NCBI GenBank assembly: GCA_029210625.1 | Contig: JARGFU010000040.1 | Location: forward strand, 1-35,858 | Length of the DNA: 35,858 nt | Source: Deltaproteobacteria bacterium | GTDB taxonomy: Bacteria; Myxococcota; Myxococcia; SLRQ01 | Direction of reading: 5' to 3' | Shown here: positions 30,668-35,858 of the stretch, piece after piece | Layout: each line of letters begins with the position of its first letter | Numbering within the stretch: position 1 is the stretch's first letter | The notes under the pieces: model-generated | What the model saw: the letters and a program-made list of their open reading frames with translations, nothing else | What the model was told of the DNA's origin: nothing | The model's database searches: none | Position numbers and translations under genes: made by a program

Positions 30668-31714
30668 CTAGGGCGCGAGCTTCCCGCTCTCGGAGAGCGC
30701 GGCCTCGATCCTCGGATCTCCCCGGGGATCGAGGGCGGGGTCCATCCCCGGCTCCAGGTAGAAGGCGTCCCCGCCGAGGTTCTCCATGCGGATCACCGGC
30801 CCCCGGAAGACGAGGGAGGAGAGGTCGGTCCAGAAGGCGCCCAGGTAGATCCGCTCACCGTCGGCGATCCCCACGAAGGGCAGGCCACCCACCCCCACCA
30901 CCGGGAGCCTCCGGGCGAACTCGGAGGGATCATCCCAACCATGGGGGAAGATCGCGTGATCGCTCCAGTCGTACCACTCCATGGTGCCGATGGAGATGAT
31001 GGGGTTCTCCTGGAGCTCGAGTTGCTCGAGGGGGAGGCCCTGCACCTCCACCGCGCCGAGGTCGAGATCCCGCAGCAGGTGGAGCGCGAAGCGCCGCTCC
31101 CAGCTCCAGGGAGCGACCACCGCCTCGTCGATCCACAGGCTGGCCGGCTCACCCCAGAGCTCGAACTTCCCGCAGAGGCTGACGTGGGCCGGCGAGTCCC
31201 ACTCCCTGGGCTGCTCCCGCCGCACGGAGAGCACCCCCGAGACCGGCGCGTTGATCTGGCCGTTGTCGAGCAGGACGGTGACCTCGTAGGTCTGCTGGGC
31301 GGTCTCCAGATCGAAGGTGCCCTCGGTGAAGCCGCCCCAGCCGCGCACCATCAGGGTGAGCACCCGCCCCAGGGCGTCGGTGGTGTGGAGGATCAACCAG
31401 GCGCCGTCGCAGCAGCCCATGGCCAGCGGCGAGGAGGTCACCGGCAGGGGCCGCACCCGGGTCTGACCGAGGCGCAGGCTGCTCGGACCCGTGCAGGTCT
31501 CCGGTCCGCCGCCGTCGGGCGCGCCGCCGTCACGACCGGCGTCCGGGACGCCCGCGTCGAAGCCCGCGTCGAGGCCGCCGTCGTCTCGCTCTCCACCATC
31601 CTCCGGCGCTCCCGAGTCGAGGAGCTCGGCTCCGTGGGGCAGCGCGCGGGAGCAGCCGGCGGCGCCGGAGAGGAGCGCGCAGGCGAGGAGGAGCGAGAAC
31701 TGCGGGCGGCACAT
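30668..31714 (-). CDS. Lipoprotein with Asp/Gly/Ala linker
   Basis: 348 residues from ATG 31714, chosen because it opens a lipoprotein signal (LLLACALLSGAAGC); an ATG nine codons upstream adds residues before the signal. The spacer (about residues 30-70) is rich in DGG, DAG and EDGG units. The remainder has TFDLETAQQTYEVTVLLDNG, CCDGAWLILHTTDALGRVL, EWYDWSDHAIFPHGWDD and SLVFRGPVIRMENLGGDAFY, a globular, probably beta-rich domain of unknown family. It is divergent from the methyltransferase at 31753, with only 38 bases between the chosen starts. Confidence 0.85.
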   Translation of the reverse strand: MCRPQFSLLLACALLSGAAGCSRALPHGAELLDSGAPEDGGERDDGGLDAGFDAGVPDAGRDGGAPDGGGPETCTGPSSLRLGQTRVRPLPVTSSPLAMGCCDGAWLILHTTDALGRVLTLMVRGWGGFTEGTFDLETAQQTYEVTVLLDNGQINAPVSGVLSVRREQPREWDSPAHVSLCGKFELWGEPASLWIDEAVVAPWSWERRFALHLLRDLDLGAVEVQGLPLEQLELQENPIISIGTMEWYDWSDHAIFPHGWDDPSEFARRLPVVGVGGLPFVGIADGERIYLGAFWTDLSSLVFRGPVIRMENLGGDAFYLEPGMDPALDPRGDPRIEAALSESGKLAP

Positions 31715-31724
31715 GGTTCCCCGG

Positions 31725-31730
31725 AGGATA
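31725..31730 (-). promoter_or_regulatory. Possible -10 (TATCCT) for lipoprotein gene
   Basis: TATCCT on the minus strand ends 10 bases before ATG 31714; it lies within the narrow divergent gap. Confidence 0.3.
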
Positions 31731-31752
31731 GCGAGCCCCACCCGGAGCGACT

Positions 31753-32547
31753 ATGGGTGCGGGCATGATCGATGTCCTGCACCACAACAAGAGGGCCTGG
31801 AACGCCGAGGTCGAGAAGGGCAACGAGTGGACCCGGCCGGTCACCCCCGAGGTGATCGCCGCCGCGCGGGCGGGGGAGTGGTCCATCGTGCTCACCCCGA
31901 CGAAGGCGGTGCCGCGCGACTGGTTCCCCGGGACGCTGGAGGGCTGCGAGCTCCTCGGCCTCGCCTCGGGCGGCGGGCAGCAGTGTCCCGTCCTCGCCGC
32001 CGCCGGCGCGCGGGTGACGGTGATCGACAACTCCCCCGCTCAGCTCCAGCGCGACCGGGAGGTCGCAAAGCGAGAGGGCCTCTCGATCCGCTGCGAGGAG
32101 GGCGACATGGCCGACCTCTCCCGCTTCGCCGACGAGAGCTTCGACCTCATCGTCCACCCGATCTCCAACTGCTTCGTCCCCGACGTGCTCCCGGTCTGGC
32201 GGGAGGCCTTCCGGGTGCTGAAGCCCGGGGGCGCCCTCCTCGCCGGCTTCAACAACCCGGTGATCTACCTCTTCGATCTCGAGGCCTACGAGCGGGGCGA
32301 GCTCATCGTGCGTCACCGGCTGCCCTACTCGGACCTCGACCTGCCGCCGGAGGAGCAGCGCCGCTTCACGGAAGGGGCCGAGCCCCTCGAGTTCGGGCAC
32401 ACCCTCGAGGATCAGCTCGGCGGTCAGCTCGCCGCGGGCTTCCAGCTCACCGCCCTCTACGAGGATCGCTGGGCGCTCGGCCGCGAGGATCCCCTCGACG
32501 CCCACCTCCCTCTCTTCCTCGCCACCCGGGCCCTGAAGCCCGCTTGA
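31753..32547 (+). CDS. Class I SAM-dependent methyltransferase
   Basis: 264 residues. Motif I is [20 protein letters not shown] (68-87) with VTVIDNS supplying the acidic residue; later [19 protein letters not shown] and [12 protein letters not shown] are in the expected order. The N-terminus [17 protein letters not shown] is characteristic of a small methyltransferase family with unknown substrate. GGAG lies 5 bases before ATG 31753; an ATG four codons in (31765) is an alternative start. Its TGA overlaps the -35 of the tetR promoter, so transcription may read into tetR as well. Confidence 0.9.
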   Translation: MGAGMIDVLHHNKRAWNAEVEKGNEWTRPVTPEVIAAARAGEWSIVLTPTKAVPRDWFPGTLEGCELLGLASGGGQQCPVLAAAGARVTVIDNSPAQLQRDREVAKREGLSIRCEEGDMADLSRFADESFDLIVHPISNCFVPDVLPVWREAFRVLKPGGALLAGFNNPVIYLFDLEAYERGELIVRHRLPYSDLDLPPEEQRRFTEGAEPLEFGHTLEDQLGGQLAAGFQLTALYEDRWALGREDPLDAHLPLFLATRALKPA

Positions 32548-32572
32548 CGCCGCCGGCGAGACCTCCTATATT
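32544..32572 (+). promoter_or_regulatory. tetR promoter (TTGACG-17-TATATT)
   Basis: -35 TTGACG at 32544-32549 overlaps the methyltransferase stop, the spacer is exactly 17 bases and TATATT is at 32567-32572. This is the best housekeeping-type promoter in the window. The operator at 32571-32589 covers the end of the -10 and the expected start site near 32579. Confidence 0.75.
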
Positions 32573-32589
32573 CCGAACGGTGTTCGGAA
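32571..32589. promoter_or_regulatory. TetR operator 1
   Basis: TTCCGAACGGTGTTCGGAA: perfect 8-base arms around GGT. It overlaps the tetR -10 and start site, which fits autorepression. Confidence 0.85.
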
Positions 32590-32602
32590 AGAAGATGAGA
32601 GC

Positions 32603-33199
32603 TTGAGCCCCCGCCGCAAGAAGCCCGACCCCGAGAAGGTCCGCGAGGAGATCCTCGCCGCGGCGCGGGCGCAGGTCTCCGAGGGGGGCCCCGAGGGCCT
32701 CTCGCTGCGCGGGGTGGCCCGGGCGGTGGGCTACAGCCCGGCGGGCCTCTACGAGTACTTCGACTCGCGGGACGCCATCCTCGAGGCCCTCGCCCGGCGC
32801 GCCTCGGCCTCCCTGACCCGGGCCTTCATCGAGGGGCGGGGCAAGGCCCCCGACGAACCCCCGCTGGTGGCCCTCGGGCTCGCCTACCTGCGCTTCTCCC
32901 GGGAGAACCGGGAGGACTTCGCCCTCCTCTTCCAGCGCCTGCGCTCCACCCGCCGGGGTCTCGAGGCGCCGGTGGGCACCGACTCCTCCTACGCCCTGCT
33001 GCGCGCGGCGGTGGAGGAGGCCCGGGAGGCGGGCACCCTCGACGGGGCCGCCGATCCCGACGCCGTCGCCTACGCCTTCTGGTCCCTGGCCCACGGCATG
33101 GCCACCCTCCAGGCCGGCCACCTGCAGGGCTTCGACGCCGACTTCGAGGCGGCCGACCGGGCCGCCCTGCGCGCCCTGCTGGCCGGCTTCTCCGCCTGA
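32603..33199 (+). CDS. TetR/AcrR family regulator
   Basis: 198 residues with a basic N-terminus and a TetR HTH (about 17-62): EEILAAARAQVSE, GLSLRGVARAVGYSPAGLYEYFDSRDAIL. The C-terminal helices would hold an effector. TTG 32603 is the likely start; no ATG or GTG occurs earlier in frame within the leader. A three-codon ATG frame at 32595 ends with a TGA sharing TTGA with it. The HTH recognises presumably the palindromes at 32571-32589 and 33217-33235, so the gene is predicted to repress itself and the downstream lnt-like gene. The signal is unknown. Confidence 0.92.
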   Translation: MSPRRKKPDPEKVREEILAAARAQVSEGGPEGLSLRGVARAVGYSPAGLYEYFDSRDAILEALARRASASLTRAFIEGRGKAPDEPPLVALGLAYLRFSRENREDFALLFQRLRSTRRGLEAPVGTDSSYALLRAAVEEAREAGTLDGAADPDAVAYAFWSLAHGMATLQAGHLQGFDADFEAADRAALRALLAGFSA

Positions 33200-33210
33200 T
33201 CCTTTTTTTG

Positions 33211-33235
33211 TTCTAACCCCGAACGGTGTTCGGAA
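33211..33235 (+). promoter_or_regulatory. TetR operator 2 with -10 of lnt-like gene
   Basis: The operator at 33217-33235 (CCCCGAACGGTGTTCGGAA) has 17 of 19 bases identical to operator 1. TTCTAA at 33211-33216 can serve as -10 directly before it, the same arrangement as upstream of tetR. GGGAG lies 8 bases before the ATG at 33255. A T7 run at 33203-33209 after the tetR stop has no GC stem. Confidence 0.75.
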
Positions 33236-33254
33236 AAAACACGGGAGCAAGACC

Positions 33255-33880
33255 ATGAGACGAGAGCACCTCCTCCTTCCCCTGGGCATCACCCTCCTGG
33301 CCGCCGCCCACCTGCGCTGGGGCGTCGATCTGATCGCCTGGCTCGCGCCGGTGCCCCTCGGCCTCCTCCACGCGCCGGCCTACCTGCTGGTGGAGCCGGC
33401 GCGGCGGGCTACACCCAGCTCCACTCCCCGGTCCTGCTGCAGAGCGTCTCCCTCTTCGGGATCGCGGGCCTCTCCTTCCTCGTCTCCTGGGGGGCCTCGA
33501 TCCTCGCGGCGAGCCTGGCCCGGCGCCGCCTCGCCCGCCGCCCCGCGCTCACCTTCGCCGGGGTGCTCGCTGCGGCGCTCCTCTTCGGCGCCCTGCGTCT
33601 GGCCGCCGCGGGCGAGGGCGGCTACGCCCTCCTGCGCCCCACCCGCTTCGGCCTCTCCGCGGGCGTCGACGCCCACGGCCGGGTGCGCGGGCAGGCCAGC
33701 GCCTTCGACGCACCGGAGACGGTGCTGATCGTCGACCTGCCGAGGCGCGGCGTCACCACGCTCTACGCGCGGGCGCCCTTCCTCTTCCCCCTGGCCTGCG
33801 CCCTGCTCGTCCTCTCCGCGCTCCTGCGCGAGGCCTGGCGCGCCCTCCGCCGCCGGCGCGCGCTGCCCGCGGTGGCCTAG
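33255..33880 (+). pseudogene. lnt: Collapsed apolipoprotein N-acyltransferase (Lnt-like) gene
   Basis: The frame from ATG 33255 starts like an Lnt N-terminus (LGITLLAAAHLRWGVDLIAW, LAPVPLGLL). Near 33395-33407 it moves to another frame that continues GYTQLHSPVLLQSVSLFGIAG, LSFLVSWGASIL, similar to the Lnt segment around its sixth helix. It then passes through another hydrophobic stretch straight to LRPTRFGLSAGVDAHGRV and LIVDLPRRGVTTLYAR, which resemble the end of the Lnt nitrilase domain (RxTNTGxSAxxDxxG and TxYxRxGD). The total of about 208 codons compares with about 510 in Lnt, and the part that normally carries the catalytic Glu/Lys/Cys is missing. I infer two internal deletions plus a frameshift; an assembly deletion is possible. 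It is under TetR operator 2 and ends on the SRAP gene. Confidence 0.7.
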
Positions 33881-34560
33881 GAGAGCGCGCCCTGGAGGGG
33901 CTGGATCAGCTTCTCGTCGTCCTCGGCCACCCGGCCGACGCGGGCATCGACCGGGTAGGCCTCGAGCCCCTCGCGGGGCCCGAGGAGCGCGCCGGCCTCG
34001 TCCCGGCTGCGCTGCGGGTCGAGCCAGGCGCCGGCCTCGGACCAGGGCAGGAGGGCCGGCATCCGATCGTGGATCTCGGCGATGTCGGCGCCGGGCGCGG
34101 TGGTGAGGATCACGGCCACCGCGCCGAGCTCCTCCTCCCCATCCCAGGGGCGCCAGAGGCCCGCCATGGCGAGCGGGATCCCGTCCGGATCATGCAGGGC
34201 CATGGGCTGCTTCTTCTTCTGGCCCGGCACCTTCTTCCACTCGTAGTAGCCCCAGGCCGGGAGGATGCAGCGCTGCCAGCCGCTCTTCCAGTAGGAGCGC
34301 CCGCCCCCCAGCCACTTCTCGGCCTGGGCGTTGATCAGGAGCGAGCGGGCCCAGTCCGGCTGCACCCCCCAGCGCAGCTCGGCGAGGTGCACCTCGTCCG
34401 CGGCGCCGCCGGTGGCGCTCCCCGGGCGCAGGACCGGCACCGGGGTGGCCGGCGCCACGTTGAAGCGCGCCCGCGGCTCGACCTCGAGGTGCAGGGGCAT
34501 CGAGAGGAGGTCGTGGATCTCCGCCCAGGAGAGCTCACCGGTGATGTAGCGGCCGCACAT
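33877..34560 (-). CDS. yedK: SRAP domain protein (YedK/HMCES-like)
   Basis: 227 residues. Catalytic Cys2 in MCGRY, Asn34 in FNVAP, NAQAE (about 77), Glu107 in GYYEW and His164 in HDRMP are all present, the signature of SOS-response-associated peptidases that form a DNA-protein crosslink at abasic sites through Cys2. The length is as expected. The stretch after NAQAE (KWLGGGRSYWKSGWQRC) fills the usual phosphate-binding loop. Its stop overlaps the stop of the convergent lnt remnant: the palindrome CTAG at 33877-33880 gives TAG on both strands. The -10 TAGATT lies 9 bases upstream of its ATG. Confidence 0.95.
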   Translation of the reverse strand: MCGRYITGELSWAEIHDLLSMPLHLEVEPRARFNVAPATPVPVLRPGSATGGAADEVHLAELRWGVQPDWARSLLINAQAEKWLGGGRSYWKSGWQRCILPAWGYYEWKKVPGQKKKQPMALHDPDGIPLAMAGLWRPWDGEEELGAVAVILTTAPGADIAEIHDRMPALLPWSEAGAWLDPQRSRDEAGALLGPREGLEAYPVDARVGRVAEDDEKLIQPLQGALS

Positions 34561-34569
34561 CGCCCGGCC

Positions 34570-34575
34570 AATCTA
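34570..34575 (-). promoter_or_regulatory. Possible -10 (TAGATT) for SRAP gene
   Basis: TAGATT on the minus strand ends 9 bases before the ATG at 34560. It lies in the 35-base gap to the carbonic anhydrase gene and predicts a leader of about 3 bases. Confidence 0.4.
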
Positions 34576-34595
34576 TCCACCGCGGCGGGCGGGCG

Positions 34596-35225
34596 CTAAT
34601 CGAGGCGAAAGACCTGCCCGCTGTCCAGCTCGAGGTGGGCCGGGACGATCCCCAGCCGCCCGGCGGCCTGGGCCTCGGCCAGCAGGCTCGAGGCGTGGCT
34701 CAGCCGGGCGGCCACCGCCCGGGCGTTGTGCACCTCGGAGGCGTGCAGGTCGGTGGGCTCCCCCTCGAGGTCCGCGGCGGCGACGCTCACCTGGTCCACC
34801 AGGGCCGAGAGGCTCGCCAGCTCGCGCACGGCCCGGTCGGAGAGGTCCTCGCGGGCGCGGGCGACGGCCGCGGCCACCGCCCCGCAGCGCGCGTGACCCA
34901 GCACCATCACCAGCGGCACCCCGAGGCTGGCCACCGCGAACTCCACGCTGCCGATCACCTCGGGTGAGACGACCGGCCCGGCGACCCGCACCACGAAGAC
35001 GCGGCCGGGGTCGAGGTTGAAGAGGTGCGCGGGCTCGACCCGGGCGTCGGCGCAGGTCAGGACCACCGCGACGGGGGCCTGGGTCTCCACCGCCCGGCGC
35101 CAGGCGGCGCCCCCCGGCAGGGGCCGGGGGCGCTGCTCACCCCCGAGGAAGCGCGCGTGGCCCTCGAGGAGGGCGCGCAGGGCCTCCTCGGCCGGGGCGG
35201 GGAGCGCTCGGGAGTCCGGGCTCAT
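34596..35225 (-). CDS. Beta-class carbonic anhydrase
   Basis: 209 residues. The zinc ligands and catalytic dyad of the beta class are seen: Cys58, Asp60 and Arg62 in CADARVEP, and His111 with Cys114 in GHARCGAV. It converts CO2 to bicarbonate; without a signal peptide it should be cytoplasmic. The usual CSDSR and HTxCG motifs are slightly changed (CADAR, HARCG), but every ligand is kept. The ATG overlaps the TGA of the upstream RelE-like gene by 4 bases (35222-35225), so the two are translationally coupled. No SD is visible. Confidence 0.93.
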   Translation of the reverse strand: MSPDSRALPAPAEEALRALLEGHARFLGGEQRPRPLPGGAAWRRAVETQAPVAVVLTCADARVEPAHLFNLDPGRVFVVRVAGPVVSPEVIGSVEFAVASLGVPLVMVLGHARCGAVAAAVARAREDLSDRAVRELASLSALVDQVSVAAADLEGEPTDLHASEVHNARAVAARLSHASSLLAEAQAAGRLGIVPAHLELDSGQVFRLD

Positions 35226-35858
35226 GGCGGGGGGACGAAGTCTCCGGCGGGCTCGCTCGCGGGCGGGCCCGGCGGGGCTGCGGGGGGAGGCGTGGGCGCC
35301 CCGGCGCTGCCGGGGTCGGCGATGCCGAAGGCGGCGCCCGGCAAGATGGCCTCGATGACCACGTGCTGCGCGGTCACCTGGTAGACGAGGACCCGGCCGG
35401 TGCCTCCCACCGGCAGCCCGTGGCGGCCCTCGTAGGGGGCGCGCAGCACCACGGTCTCGAGGGGATAGGGGTTGCCCGAGAGCCCGCGGGCCGCGGCGCG
35501 CAGGCGGCGGCGCTCGTCGGCGTCGAGGCGCGAGAGCTCGTCGAGGGCGCTGTCGTGGAAGCTCACCTCGCGCGGGACGTTCCCGGCGGCCGAGGAGGGG
35601 GGCGCCGCGGGCGGGGCGGGCAGCGGCGCGGCGGTGGCCGGGGGCGCCATGCCGCTGGTGGAGGCCGGCAGCTCGGGCGCGGTGGCCGTGACCGGCGCCG
35701 AGGGATCGGCCGGCACGTTCAAAGGGACGGTGGCGCCGACGGTGCCCGGAGCGCCCTGCGGCTCGGGCGGGGCGGGGGGCGGCGGCGCGGCGACGATCTC
35801 CCGTGCCCCGAGGCGAGGCCGAGGTCCATCAGCGTGATGCTGAGGAACCCCTGGCTGC
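35222..35858 (-). CDS. Pro/Ala-rich protein with RelE/ParE-like domain (5' partial)
   Basis: The frame is open to the window edge. The visible part has an Ala/Pro-rich region, then a domain of about 85 residues that reads like a RelE/ParE-fold unit: VSFHDSALDELSRL, DADERRRLRAAARGLSG, NPYPLET, GRHGLPVGG, GRVLVYQVTAQHVVIEAILPG. It ends with a Pro/Ala tail (GDFVPPP). RelE toxins are usually about 90 residues and free-standing, so if the assignment holds this is a domain in a long linker protein, not a canonical toxin. Beyond about 35803 a different frame reads GFLSITLMDLGLASG before the edge, so a one-base deletion may exist at the CCCC at 35806-35809. It overlaps the carbonic anhydrase gene. 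Confidence 0.6.
   Translation of the reverse strand, partial: QPGVPQHHADGPRPRLGAREIVAAPPPPAPPEPQGAPGTVGATVPLNVPADPSAPVTATAPELPASTSGMAPPATAAPLPAPPAAPPSSAAGNVPREVSFHDSALDELSRLDADERRRLRAAARGLSGNPYPLETVVLRAPYEGRHGLPVGGTGRVLVYQVTAQHVVIEAILPGAAFGIADPGSAGAPTPPPAAPPGPPASEPAGDFVPPP

Noticed and set aside
27456-31768. Long plus-strand open frames opposite the WYL regulator, barrel and lipoprotein genes
   Set aside because: Same shadow effect; no signal peptides, domains or ribosome sites.
33203-33209. T7 run after tetR as an intrinsic terminator
   Set aside because: No GC-rich stem precedes it.
1-35858. Prophage, insertion sequence, integrase or defence island
   Set aside because: No transposase, recombinase, phage structural or restriction motifs were recognised in any frame; the inverted tRNA fragment alone does not prove an element.

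Overview
The window is GC-rich, densely coded DNA without phage or insertion-sequence genes. Several traits point to a myxobacterium-like (Myxococcota / former Deltaproteobacteria) chromosome: two Hanks-type Ser/Thr kinases, PEGA-domain proteins, Cys-rich lipoproteins with Asp/Gly linkers, and WYL and TetR regulators. Species cannot be read from the sequence. No selfish element or CRISPR array was found.

Layout. Positions 2-11428 are the 3' part of a giant secreted-type protein: about 30 tandem Ig-like modules organised in a higher-order period of three, then a fibronectin III module, then a Cys/Trp-patterned C-terminus that I read as two six-bladed propellers. Next is an M20 metallopeptidase (11476-13008), then a co-oriented envelope/signalling cluster (13025-18407): kinase with PEGA sensor, PEGA/TPR protein, Cys-rich lipoprotein and a carboxypeptidase-regulatory-like protein, the last three with overlapping or abutting ends. 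A tRNA-Phe(GAA) with its own promoter and terminator follows, and downstream of it lies an inverted copy of the tRNA 3' end. On the minus strand come a small glycine-zipper membrane protein and an operon of lipoprotein, MarC-family protein and a frameshifted small lipoprotein. On the plus strand (21024-25773) lie a tail-anchored zinc-ribbon protein, an HD-domain protein, a second kinase and a periplasmic/outer-membrane protein.

The minus-strand block 25793-31714 carries a methyltransferase, another frameshifted small lipoprotein, two paralogous HTH/WYL regulators (one truncated, with an 11-base G tract in its leader), a predicted outer-membrane barrel coupled to the intact WYL regulator, and two Asp/Gly-linker lipoproteins. 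The right end has a methyltransferase, a TetR regulator with two near-identical palindromic operators, a collapsed lnt-like gene under the second operator, a SRAP (YedK-like) protein, a beta-carbonic anhydrase and an edge-truncated gene with a RelE-like domain in Pro-rich sequence.

How the genes work together. Most products act at the cell envelope: surface adhesin-like protein, lipoproteins, PEGA proteins, a barrel, and a remnant of the lipoprotein acylation enzyme. They are mixed with transcriptional and kinase control. A recurrent feature is a TAnnnT hexamer 6-10 bases before many operon-first start codons, often with no clear Shine-Dalgarno sequence, which suggests widespread leaderless or near-leaderless transcription. 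The most interesting single loci are the hierarchical giant repeat protein, the TetR/twin-operator/degenerate lnt locus, and the pair of small lipoprotein genes whose signal peptide and mature part sit in different frames.
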